This document shows, in pieces, positions 1 through 13,100 of a DNA stretch of 64,000 nt. The position numbers were made by a program, and so were the translations under genes. Source of the stretch: Mesostigma viride (Eukaryota > Streptophyta > Mesostigmatophyceae > Mesostigmatales > Mesostigmataceae); the NCBI GenBank assembly GCA_009746045.1, contig RPFO01001353.1:2501-66500 (forward strand), written 5' to 3'. How positions within the stretch are numbered: the stretch's first letter is position 1; every line of letters begins with the position of its first letter. The notes beneath the pieces were generated by a model. The model was not told the DNA's origin and ran no database searches. It saw only the letters and a program-made list of their open reading frames with translations.

Positions 1-1018
1 CTCTACTTCCACGGATTTCCGTTGATAGTGGAACATCTCAGATGCATCGTGCTCTTGCCAATGACTCCTGACCCCTGCGACGACGAAGGCCTTGCTCCAG
101 GTGCTTCGCCGTGGTGCTCCAGAACCCTGGTTTGCCGACATAGGACGATGTATCGCTCATTTGCGTCCCCCCCCACGTCACAGTTGCGTCCCTCATTTGT
201 GTCTACTTAGCATAGCCCTAGCTCACCATTACCCCTCATTGGTGTAACATATGACATAACCCCTGCCCACCGTTACCCCTCATCTGTGTCCATATGACAT
301 AACCCCTGCTCACCGTTACCCCTCATCTGTGTCCATATGACATAACCCCTGCTCACCGTTACCCCTCATCTGTGTCCACATGACACATGGCATGACCCCT
401 GATCACAGCTCTCGCTCGGCGCCTCCCTTTATATGCCCATTTTCTTCTCCAGTCGCCTTCCACAATCTCTGGCGAGAAAAAAACCAACGTGACCCCTTTG
501 GGGGGTCACTTTCACAGGAACGGAGCCGTATGAAGTACTGTGCCTGTACACGTGTGTCTCTGTGCTTGTGTGCCCATGTGCATGTGTGCCTATGTCTCGG
601 TCTGCCTGTCTATCCGCGCAGACTGATCCTGTCTATTCAATTTTGGCTGGGTCTCTCCCAGGTAGTGAGAGAGCCTGCCCAGTGGTGAACACCTGGCAAC
701 ACTTAACAGGACTCTCGGGACCCTAAGAAGGGTTGGATCGCGGTACTTGTTGGGCGAGGTTGGCAGCCCGTACTCCGGTGCCCGTTTGCCTTCGTCCCTT
801 TTTTCCTCCTGTTTGTGCGTGCGTGTCTGTGCCTGTAATGATGGCTTGCCATGCATGAGCCTGTGCCTGTGCTCGCAGGACGGCACCGCAGCCGTTACCC
901 CTCACATGCGCTTACCCCTCATGTGCCTTTGTGCCTGTGAGCCTGTGTGCCTGTGTGCCTGTGTGCCTGCGTGCCTGTATTCATTACTTTGCCTCTTTGT
1001 GTGTGTGTGTGTGTACAG
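1..1018. other. Repeat-rich intron or upstream sequence of the channel gene
   Basis: No exon could be supported here. Positions 214-400 hold about four copies of a 44-bp unit (core CACCGTTACCCCTCATCTGTG). Positions 540-600 and 920-1015 are TGTG/GCCTGTGT-type simple repeats that run straight into the acceptor of the first recognised exon. Since that exon begins in phase 0 inside an extracellular domain, the start codon, signal or first membrane segment must lie in an unrecognised exon here or upstream of the window. Confidence 0.5.
868..905 (+). repeat. Degenerate copy of exon 1 acceptor edge
   Basis: The sequence CAGGACGGCACCGCAGCC resembles the true exon 1 start, CAGGACGAGCTCCGCAGCC, including the AG acceptor. 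It lies about 140 bp upstream. The match is short, so this is the weakest of the exon-edge copies. Confidence 0.4.
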
Positions 1019-1120
1019 GACGAGCTCCGCAGCCCTGCGGAGCTCGTGTTGGATCGCCTGCCACGCTGCGCGCCCGACTGCCCCACGCTCTACGCGGGGA
1101 ACAAAGTTTGCGACCTGGAG
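1019..1120 (+). CDS. Channel gene exon 1 (of those seen): first half of LNR module
   Basis: A GTGTGTACAG acceptor precedes the exon and GAG|GTGCGT donor follows. The 34 codons are phase 0 and end in [18 protein letters not shown]. The cysteine spacing and the G-N-x-V-C-D core match the start of a Notch/LNR calcium-binding module, which is completed by the next exon. Confidence 0.75.
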
Positions 1121-4100
1121 GTGCGTGCCCTTGATGTGCTGATCGTGCTAGACGGTAAACATACTTCTGTTAGTTGTGCGATAGTTTGGTTGCCATGCAA
1201 CGCATTCCATCGGAGGGAAGAAAATCAAGGGGATTCAAGGTAGGCATTCAAAGTTTTGGACATTGGTAAGACAGAAACAGATTGCAGGCGTACTGGTCTT
1301 GTAGACTGTGACTATGTTTGGATGTTTGGATTGGCTCACGGGTCTGCACTTGACGGAAAACAAGCAGCCTGCAGGTAGAGATATGAGTAATAAAGGTGGA
1401 TTGAAAACAAGGTGGATCAGATTCATGAGCAGCAAATAAGAAGCAAGGCCAATAAGAAGCAAGGAGATAAGAAGCGAACAAGAAAAAGGATGGTCAAGAA
1501 GCAAGGAAGAAACAAGGTGGATATTGACAGATTGTTTATAAGAGACAGATTGTTTGTGTCCTGGAGGAGGTTGGGATGAAGTTGAATCAATAAGTAGGAA
1601 CGAATGAAGCAAGAGTCAACGAACCCCGGGATTGTGTGTGCGTGGCCCTTTCCCTGCGTCCGCCATGCATGCATTCGTGCTCATGTGCCCCCCCGTGCAT
1701 GCTGCACGGGTTGTAGTACATGCTGAAGCAGTCCTATTGTATATACTAGTATTTAGGTAACTGCCACCTTACGCCTGACGCCACATCCATGTTGGAACGG
1801 ATGGAAGCCGTTCGCTCCTGCTCATGTGACCTTTAGTGCGCGCGGCACGCATCGCTCGTGTGTGGTGAAGTTTTTTATTTACACGCAGACTGCATCGCGT
1901 GAGCGAAAGTCCGCAGTGGAATGGTGAAGTTGCTAAAGGCGTACGGCTGCCATCATGGATGGAACTGTTTAGGGTTGAGGGTTAGCGAAAGTCCGCAGTG
2001 GTTAGGTGAAGTTGCTGAAGGCGTACGGCTGCCGACATTATGACTGGATGGAACTGCCCGCACTCCTGCCCGCCCACACTCCGCCAGTGCGCGCTTCATG
2101 AGTCATGCGGCCTCGACTTTGCGGACTGCTGCGAGGAGCACATCCACGCGGTCGGGACGCACCACTTCCACTGCCCGACCAAGTCGGTCAACAAGCTGCT
2201 CACGGTACTATGATTGTGGTTCTCTGTATATAGTTTCTTTATAGTGAGACGGAAGGGTAGCCGCTCTAGGTCATAGGGTTCACGTGACAAACCTTTTTCG
2301 GCCTGATCCGGATCGGCAGTGGCCATCAGGTTTGGCCAGTTGCCTGGCCAGGTGGCACGAGCTACCTTGTGATACAATCTTGCCACTGTCTAGGTTTCTT
2401 TGTTGAAGTATCGTCTTTGTTTATGCTGCTAACATGCTGAAATGAAATTATATTCTTCGACAGCATGATCCGTCAACCCTGTCACTGTACTATAAGCCCC
2501 TTCTTTGTGTAGAATGCTACAGTGCTGGAATGACGTAATGCTCTTTGACAGCGAGCCCCGTCAAGCAGCGGTGTCATCTTTTGCTATAGTCGCTGGGTAG
2601 GGCATGAGGTTTGCAGGCGTAGTGCGGCATGGGGAAGGTTGAGCTGGAGTTAGCAAGGACCAACACGGAGGACTAGAGGTAGCGAGGTGGTCCTCCAGCT
2701 GCACAGGCAGGCTGTGCAGCACTGCAGGTAGTACAGCCCGGCAGGTAGTGCGGCGCGGCAGGTAGTGCAGGCAGTGTGCAGCACACAACAAAGGGCTGCG
2801 TATCTACTGCTAGCATCCTGCATCGAACCGATTGCTACGGAAGAACCGGCCTCCCTCTTCCAGCCTCTGCAATGGCCAACCCTCTTTGGGCAGTATTGAT
2901 ATTTATACTAATAGTATCAGTAGTAGTATTAGTAGTATAAGTTCTAGGTGGTTTCCCTGTTTTTTTCTGTACAATATCCATGGCTTATCCTCTGTTTCTT
3001 TCTATTTTTCTCCCTTCTTTTTCCCCCGCGTCTTTTGTCTGTACTCCATGCGCATCGGTTGCCCGCAGGCGGAAGCGGCCGCATTCACGATGGCGTTTGC
3101 CGTCCCTCCGTTGCCCCCAGAGGTGGCGGCCATGACGGGCCACCAGGGTAACTACAGCGACAATGTTAACCACGGCAGCATGAATGCCACGGCGACGACG
3201 CCGGACCGGCTCGTGGGGACCACGAACCGGTGGGTTTATTGTTGTGGAGGGTCTACTGCCATGGTGGGTGAGGTTACGAGCCGTTTGGTGGTTTTGTGGG
3301 CACATTGGCGGGTTTATTATCGGATTTCTTCGAAAATAGTTTAGTGTAGTGGTACGAGGGAGACCGCCGCAGGCGGCTGGGACAGCCGCCGGTTTTATGT
3401 CCCGCCGGCCACGCGGGTTTCAGGCATCAGACAATTAAGTCATCAATTAAACATGGGAAATTGTGGGCCGGCTGCCATTGGTCAGGCCGCGCGCCGCTAG
3501 TCCTTAGGCAGCTAGTACGGAAGTACATCATTGCTGAAAAACCGGCTTTACATGCTAGTGACGTGACAGTTGCCTCTTGTCAGTGGCCACATTTTGTGGC
3601 GAAAGCACTTTGCGCGGCAAGTCCTAGTGGGCTTTGGAAGTACGAGTAGGACTAGTACAAAGCTTGTATAATTCGTAGGGAGTTTGTGACGCAAGTCTGA
3701 CCTTACAGGGAATGTGAATGACAATTGTCGACGGCTGTCCTGCTTAGCCGAAGGGGAATATAGCCAAACGCAGTTTGTTGTCTAGGTAGTTTCTTTCACT
3801 CACTGTTCTAATAAAGACTGGTGATTCTTGGGAGTGAACGGGTGTAATTAGGATTTGGGGGGGGTTCTTGTGGGCATTTTGGCGGGTTTATTATAAGCAC
3901 TTTGGCGGGTTAATGATGGGCACCTTGGCGGGTTTAGTATGAGCAGTTTGGCCCGTGATACGGATGCGTTTTTTTTTTTTTTTTTGGCCTGTGTTGTGGT
4001 TTATTTTATTTTGTTATTCTCTACAGTTCTGCCTGCTATTAATACTACCTCCCATAGTTGGATGACTACTCGCAGCGCCTAGATGACTTTCTGTCGTTCT

Positions 4101-7100
4101 CTGGATGCTCCGTTTGGGCATTGAACTTGCGCACTCTACATGTGCTTGTCACTATAAATACGCTCATCATCCCAAACTTATCGCAGGTCCTTGCCCTTGG
4201 CCGTTGAGCCCGGTCCATGTGGCATGTCGTCGCTCCTGATCCTATTCAATCATTTTCTTTCCTATGGTGGATCTCCCTCCATCTGGATTCCTGTGTCGGA
4301 GCGGAGAGAACGAGAATGGCGAGGAGCGCGGCTTGGCGCCAGCACAATGAAATAGGAAACATGTTCCAGGCCAGTGTAGTTCAATGTAGTACATACTAAT
4401 ATGTGGCTATCACAATCAGTAGGACAATATTTGAGCTGGTACAAATCAGTACCCAGCAGTACATCTGGCCTAAAACTAGTATGGACTGCACTGCCGGGGG
4501 CAGGGGCACCTACGAATGTTGTACGGGTGCTGTAAGGTCACGAAATAGAGATTTGGCCCAAAGTAAGTTGAGCCCGGGCCGCCGCCGCCTCTACTTTATG
4601 GAAATGTGCTGGCATATAACCAGCCAAGGTGTGCCTTTGCTGGTATACGTTTTTATTATTCGTTTTCCCCATGTGATAGCTTCTTTGCCCATGTGATAGC
4701 TTCTTTGCCCATGTGATAGCTTCTTTGCCCATGTGATAGCTTCTTTCCCCATGTGATAGCTTCTTTGCTCATGTGATAGCTTCTTGCTCATGTGATAGCT
4801 TCTTTGCCCATGTGACATCTTCGTTGCCTGCGTGACTTGCTTCTGTGCCCATGGAACGTCCTTCTTTGCCCATGCGACATTGCTTCTTTGCCCATGCGAC
4901 ATTGTCTTTTTTCTCATGCCATCTTTCCTCCCCCCTGCCCCTGTGACATGTGACAGCCTCATCGCGGGCTGCCTGGTCCACCAGGTACGCAGCGGGCCCG
5001 CCAATCGCGACAGCCGCTTCAGCAACCTCAAGCCCTCGCGCGTTGCCGACAAGTCGACCATTTCCATCGACCCGTTCGGCTCCAATGCCTTCTTCCTGCG
5101 ATCGTCCGATCTGTACATACCCGAGGCGGTCAACTACACGCAGGACTTCTTCACGCCGGACCAGCTGACCGCGAATGATGTGCCGCATGGTAGGGTGAAT
5201 GGATGGGTTTGCAATGTGTTTGAGGTTTACACCCTAGCGGGGGTGGGGGGAAATGACACGTCTACCTCTGGTGGGGTGCACCCTTCCCATGGGTGAATGG
5301 ATGAATTTACACGCCAGATGTGGTTTGATAGAAGTAGCAAACGGATGCTCGCTGGTATTGTCAACGGTTTTGCCGTTGGTGATGAGAACTTGAGAAGCGT
5401 GGCTTGGTATCGTTACTATCGCACATTATGACCCGCTCGCAGATTTATCTAGCGGCTAGGCCTCGATGGGGAGTGGTTCCCCTCGTTTCCATGGGGAATG
5501 TAGATGTAAGCAATGATTGGTGGCTGCTCCACAGTACGCTGAATACTATGTACGGTAGATACATCGTACATCCTGCGTCATGGGACCACCGGCATGTGCC
5601 CCACGCTATGGGTGTGAGTTACCATCTCACGGTGGCGAACTGGCTCGTTGAAATAGGTTACGATTGTAATTGGCTGTAACGTAGTGAAGATGCTCCAATT
5701 GCCATCTTGTCTAGCCCACTTTTGTTTGCCTCCTCTTGGCAATCATGATGTTCCCTTGGACCATGCATGCTACCATCTGTTACCGGCTTCCTCACTCTGC
5801 TCCCTTATGGACCATGCGACCATCTGTTACCGGCTTCCTCACTCTGCTCCCTTATGGACCATGCGACCATCTGTTACCGGCTTCCTCACTCTGCTCCCTG
5901 ATGGACCATGCGACCATCTGTTACCGGCTTCCTCACTCTGCTCCCTGATGGACCATGCGACCATCTGTTACCGGCTTCCTCACTCTGCTCCCTTATGGAC
6001 CATGCGACCATCTGTTACCGGCTTCCTTACTCTGGCCGGACACGTGCAGCCTTCTACCCGCTGGTGGGCGTGGACGGCTACGACAGCGGTTTCCCTTACT
6101 TCTTCGACATCAGCGCGACGCACGAGGAGGTACTCCTGCGGCAACAGTACTTGGAAGACTCAGGCTTCATCGACGCATACACACGAAGGCTGTCCTTCCA
6201 GGTGCGGATCACCCAAGGAAGGGTTGGTAGGTGCCGATACCCCAAGGATTGGTGGGAAGGTGCCGATACCCCAAGGAAGGGTGGGAAGGTGCCGATACCC
6301 CAAGGATTGGTTGGAAGGTGCCGATACCCCAAGGAAGGGTTGGAAGGTGCCGATACCCCAAGGATTGGTGGGAAGGTGCCGATACCCCAAGGATTGGTGG
6401 GAAGGTGCCGATACCCCAAGGAAGGGTTGGAAGGTGCCGATACCCCAAGGATTGGTGGGAAGGTGCCGATACCCCAAGGATTGGTGGGAAGGTGCCGATA
6501 CCCCAAGGAAGGGTGGGAAGGTGCCGATACCCCAAGGATTGGTGGGAAGGTGCCGATACCCCAAGGAAGGGTTGGAAGGTGCCGATACCCCAAGGATTGG
6601 TGGGAAGGTGCCGATACCCCAAGGAAGGGTTGGAAGGTGCCGATACCCCAAGGAAGGGTTGGAAGGTGCCGATACCCCAAGGATTGGTGGGAAGGTGCCG
6701 ATACCCCAAGGAAGGGTTGGAAGGTGCCGATAGCCCAAGGATTGGTGGGAAGGTGCCGATACCCCAAGGAAGGGTTGGAAGGTGCCGATACCCCAAGGAT
6801 TGGTGGGAAGGTGCCGATACCCCAAGGAAGGGTGGGAAGGTGCCGATACCCCAAGGAAGGGTTGGAAGGTGCCGATACCCCAAGGAAGGGTTGGAAGGTG
6901 CCGATACCCCAAGGAAGGGTTGGAAGGTGCCGATACCCCAAGGAAGGGTTGGAAGGTGCCGATACCCCAAGGATTGGTGGGAAGGTGCCGATACCCCAAG
7001 GAAGGGTTGGAAGGTGCCGATACCCCAAGGATTGGTGGGAAGGTGCCGATACCCCAAGGATTGGTGGGAAGGTGCCGATACCCCAAGGAAGGGTTGGAAG

Positions 7101-10100
7101 GTGCCGATACCCCAAGGAAGGGTGGGAAGGTGCCGATAGCCCAAGGAAGGGTTGGAAGGTGCCGATAGCCCAAGGAAGGGTGGGAAGGTGCCGATAGCCC
7201 AAGGAAGGGTGGGAAGGTGCAGGTAGCCCAAGGATTGGTGAGAAGGCACGAATAACCCAAGCGGTGGTCGGAAGGTGCGGATGACCCAAGCAGTGGTGGG
7301 AAGGTGCGGATGGCCCAAGGATTGGTGGGAAGGTGCGGATGGCCCAGGGAGTAGTTTTCAGTACAGTCGCCCTTTCCACGCCGAGTCCCAGGAAATCCCC
7401 TACTTGGCACTTGACATGGACGGATGCTGTGGAATATCTGTACATCGTGACCAACACTATGCGCGACATTGTGGTGATCCTATCCACGGCACTTTGTGCG
7501 ACACTTTGCGCGACACTTTGCGCGACACTTTGTGCGACACTGCGGGCGACATTATGGGCAACACTGTCCTGCAGGTGGTCGCGTACAACGCGGACTTGCA
7601 CGTGTTTGGCACACTGATATTGACCATGGACATGGAGGGCGGGGGGGCGATCAGCACCACCAGCCAGATGGAGATCTTCTCGGTGGAACTGTACGACTCC
7701 CCTTGGACGCGCTTCCGAGGATTCTGCGAGGTGGGCGCGCATGGGAGTAGCTATAGCCCGTGGACCTTGTTATTATCACTGTAGTCTGGCTTAATCACGA
7801 ATGCCTGGTTTTTATCACTTAGGTCTGGCTCTGTCACCATTGCCTTGTTTTCATCAATGTAGTCTGGCTTGGTCACAAATCCCTGGGTTTTATCACTGTA
7901 GTCCAGCTTCGTCAAGCATGCCTGGTTCTTATCACTCTTACTCTGGCTTAGTCACAAATGCCTGGTTCTTATCTCTTTAGTCTGATTCTTATCTCTTTAG
8001 TCTGGCTGTGTGTGTCGAGTTCTACGACTCCCTTAGATTCCCTTCCGGCGGGGTTGTGTGGTAAATAGGGGATGTTACGTGTACATAAATTAATTAATCA
8101 ACTAATTAATTAATTAATTAATTAATAGGGGATGTTGGAGGTAGATGCCTGTTTAGTGGATGTCTGAGCTCATTGTCTGAGCTCTTTTTTGACTGAGCAT
8201 AGCGTGATTAAATCTATCATGCATTCCCAGTTGCCTGTGTTGTGCATGCCACACAGACTGTGCTTGTCATCCTGGTCATTATCAGCACCATGTATCTGAA
8301 GGCCTTTGCAGCGTACCCTGATCGTTAATCTCAATCATCGGCATCCCCCGTGTCGTGCAGGTCGTGTCTATCATCCTGGTCACCATCGGCACGACCTTGG
8401 AAGGCCCTCGCAGCATATGCTTATGGTGTGGTCAAAGCTGGTCATGCGTTCCCTGTGTGCCTTTGCTGCGCATGTTGTGCAGGTCGTGTTTGTCATCCTG
8501 GTCACCATCGGCGCCATCTCAGAGGGCCTCCAGATCCGTGACACCTACCGCAACTTCGGCAGCATCAAGCCCCACGTGCTGCAGCTCTTCAACTGGATTG
8601 ACGCGACTTCCATCTGCATCTTCTACACCACCATCATCATGTGGATAATTTTCGTGATAAGGTAAACGGGCTCGTCTGATAAGATAGTAGTAAATACACA
8701 ACTCTTTTATCAGTGTGCGTTCTATACTATACTCTATACTATACTCAATACAGTGATCAGATAATAGTAAATACACAACTCTTTTATCAGTGTGCGTTCG
8801 ATACTATGCTCTATACTATACTCTATACAGTGATCAGATAGTAGTAAATACACAACTCTTTTATCAGTGTGCGTTCTATACTATACTCTATACTATACTC
8901 TATACAGTGATCAGATAGTAGTAAATACACAACTCTTTTATCAGTGTGCGTTCTATACTATGCTCTATACTATACTCTATACAGTGATCAGATAATAGTA
9001 AATGCACAACTCTTTTATCAGTGTGCGTTCTATACTATACTCTATACTATACTCAATACAGTGATCAGATAGTAGTAAATACACAACTCTTTTATCAGTT
9101 TGCGTTCTATACTATGCTCTATACTATACTCAATACAGTGATCAGATAGTAGTAAATACACAACTCTTTTATCAGTGTGCGTTCTATACTATACTCTATA
9201 CTATACTCTATACAGTGATCAGATAATAGTAAATACACAACTCTTTTATCAGTGTGCGTTCTATACTATACTCAATACAGTGATCAGATAGTAGTAAATA
9301 CACAACTCTTTTATCAGTGTGCGTTCTATACTATGCTCTATACTATACTCAATACAGTGATCAGATAGTAGTAAATACACAACTCTTTTATCAGTGTGCG
9401 TTCTATACTATGCTCTATACAGTGATCAGATAGTAGTAAATACACAACTCTTTTATCAGTGTGCGTTCTATACTATACTCTATACTATACTCTATACAGT
9501 GATCAGATAGTAGTAAATACACAACTCTTTTATCAGTGTGCGTTCTATACTATACTCTATACTATACTCTATACAGTGATCAGATAGTAGTAAATACACA
9601 ACTCTTTTATCAGTTTGCGTTCTATACTATACTCAATACAGTGATCAGATAATAGTAAATACACAACTCTTTTATCAGCGTGCGTTCTATACTATACTCT
9701 ATACTATACTCAATACAGTGATCAGATAGTAGTAAATACACAACTCTTTTATCAGTGTGCGTTCTATACTATGCTCTATACTATACTCTATACAGTGATC
9801 AGATAATAGTAAATGCACAACTCTTTTATCAGCGTGCGTTCTATACTATACTCTATACTATACTCTATACAGTGATCAGATAGTAGTAAATACACAACTC
9901 TTTTATCAGCGTGCGTTCTATACTATACTCAATACAGTGATCAGATAGTAGTAAATACACAACTCTTTTATCAGTGTGCGTTCTATACTATACTCTATAC
10001 TATACTCAATACAGTGATCAGATAGTAGTAAATACACAACTCTTTTATCAGCGTGCGTTCTATACTATGCTCTATACTATACTCTATACAGTGATCAGAT

Positions 10101-13100
10101 AGTAGTAAATACACATCTCTTTTATCAGTGTGCGTTCTATACTATACTCTATACTATACTCAATACAGTGATCAGATAATAGTAAATACACAACTCTTTT
10201 ATCAGTGTGCGTTCTATACTATGCTCTATACTATACTCAATACAGTGATCAGATAGTAGTAAATACACAACTCTTTTATCAGCGTGCGTTCTATACTATA
10301 CTCTATACTATACTCAATACAGTGATCAGATAGTAGTAAATACACAACTCTTTTATCAGTGTGCGTTCTATACTATACTCAATACAGTGATCAGATAGTA
10401 GTAAATACACAACTCTTTTATCAGTGTGCGTTCTATACTATGCTCTATACTATACTCAATACAGTGATCAGATAATAGTAAATACACAACTCTTTTATCA
10501 GTGTGCGTTCTATACTATACTCTATACTATACTCTATACAGTGATCAGATAGTAGTAAATACACAACTCTTTTATCAGCGTGCGTTCTATACTATGCTCT
10601 ATACTATACTCTATACAGTGATCAGATAATAGTAAATACACAACTCTTTTATCAGTGTGCGTTCTATACTATACTCTATACTATGCTCAATACAGTGATC
10701 AGATAGTAGTAAATACACAACTCTTTTATCAGTGTGCGTTCTATACTATACTCTATACTATACTCAATACAGTGATCAGATAGTAGTAAATACACAACTC
10801 TTTTATCAGTGTGCGTTCTATACTATGCTCTATACTATACTCTATACAGTGATCAGATAGTAGTAAATACACAACTCTTTTATCAGTGTGCGTTCTATAC
10901 TATACTCTATACTATACTCAATACAGTGATCAGATAGTAGTAAATACACAACTCTTTTATCAGTGTGCGTTCTATACTATGCTCTATACTATACTCTATA
11001 CAGTGATCAGATAATAGTAAATACACAACTCTTTTATCAGTGTGCGTTCTATACTATGCTCTATACTATACTCTATACAGTGATCAGATAATAGTAAATA
11101 CACAACTCTTTTATCAGTGTGCGTTCTATACTATGCTCTATACTATACTCTATACAGTGATCAGATAATAGTAAATACACAACTCTTTTATCAGTGTGCG
11201 TTCTATACTATGCTCTATACTATACTCAATACAGTGATCAGATAGTAGTAAATACACAACTCTTTTATCAGTGTGCGTTCTATACTATGCTCTATACTAT
11301 ACTCAATACAGTGATCAGATAATAGTAAATACACAACTCTTTTATCAGCGTGCGTTCTATACTATGCTCTATACTATACTCTATACAGTGATCAGATAGT
11401 AGTAAATACACAACTCTTTTATCAGTGTGCGTTCTATACTATACTCTATACTATACTCTATACAGTGATCAGATAATAGTAAATACACAACTCTTTTATC
11501 AGTGTGCGTTCTATACTATACTCTATACTATACTCTATACAGTGATCAGATAATAGTAAATACACAACTCTTTTATCAGTGTGCGTTCTATACTATGCTC
11601 TATACTATACTCAATACAGTGATCAGATAGTAGTAAATACACAACTCTTTTATCAGTGTGCGTTCTATACTATACTCTATACTATACTCAATACAGTGAT
11701 CAGATAGTAGTAAATACACAACTCTTTTATCAGTGTGCGTTCTATACTATACTCTATACTATACTCAATACAGTGATCAGATAGTAGTAAATACACAACT
11801 CTTTTATCAGTGTGCGTTCTATACTGGGGCCACCAGACTGTGGGCTGTCTTTGTCCTCAGGGAGGCCTCCAGCAGGTCTGCGGTTAAATGCCGCCATGCT
11901 CTTTCCATATCCTGGAACCGTCGTCATTGGAAGGGTGCCTATGCCAGGTAAACAGGGCCATCCACTCAGTATGACCCCTGGTGTCACTTGTCAGCATCCT
12001 CTATCGAGTACATTCGTCAATGTGGGTTGTTGCACTGCCCTTCTATTTTTTTGTCATCACCCCTACGAAACCTACAAGCACTATGAACCCTATTAACCTT
12101 ATAACCCGCATCACCCCTATCACCCCAATCACCCCTATCACCCCTATCACCCCTATTACCCCTATTACCCCTGTTACCCCTATAACCCCGATCACCCCGA
12201 TCACCCCTATCACCCCGATCACCCCGATCACCCCGATCACCCCTATTACCCCTGTTACCCCTATCACCCCTATCACCCCGATCACCCCGATCACCCCGAT
12301 CACCCCTATTACCCCTGTTACCCCTATCACCCTTACTGTCCCTATCAACCCTATCACCATATGACCACATGTACGAAAGCAGCATTTGAATTGATATACT
12401 GAAGTCCTTGACTTGAACTTGTCACAGTCATCCCACCTTCAGATCCTATCCATTATGTCCTCTATGCCGTCTGTGGTCGTCCCTATCCCTCTTGGTACTA
12501 GCGCCGCTCCTCCATGAACCTCGCTATGATAACCTCTACGCCTCCACTTCTTTCACTACCCTTCAACCTTGCGCCACCCTCCCTGCCCCCCCTTACCCTT
12601 GTAATGCTTCCAAATACCGATGTTCTTTTCTTGATTGACCTCGACCATAACATCTACGGACACGAGAAGTACATCCCGGGGTGCCTTTGTGCTGATGTTG
12701 CCTTATGCTGACATTGCCACAGTTACCCACCCATCATCGTAACCGCTCATCAATAAATTACCGCTATCCCTGTCATCCCAGGTACGAGCGCCGTTTCTCA
12801 ATCGATCTCAACTACGACATTTACGAGTATGACATGTACACCCCGGGGCTGGAGGCGCGCGTGAAGCTGACGACCGCGCTCCACAATGATGGAGAGGAGA
12901 TGCGGAAGATGATGCTCAAGTTCCGAGAGGTGACCCTTAATTGCAAAGTCATGTCTTTTTTGTGATCAGTTGGAAGGATGCGTGAGATGAGATGAGCGTT
13001 AGTTATAAGCCTTGTCCTAATTTTAGTAGTGTAGGCACATGCGTGAGATGAGTGAGCTGATGCTCAAGCTCCGAGAGGGGAGCCTTAATCACAAAGCCAT

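Noticed and set aside
5908-7742. Open frames of up to 548 codons on both strands
   Set aside because: They are produced by the 47-bp and 29-bp tandem arrays. The translations are perfect short repeats in every frame and overlap real exon splice sites.
12017-12385. GDRGDRG-type and ITPITP-type open frames
   Set aside because: Product of the 9-bp ATCACCCCT array.
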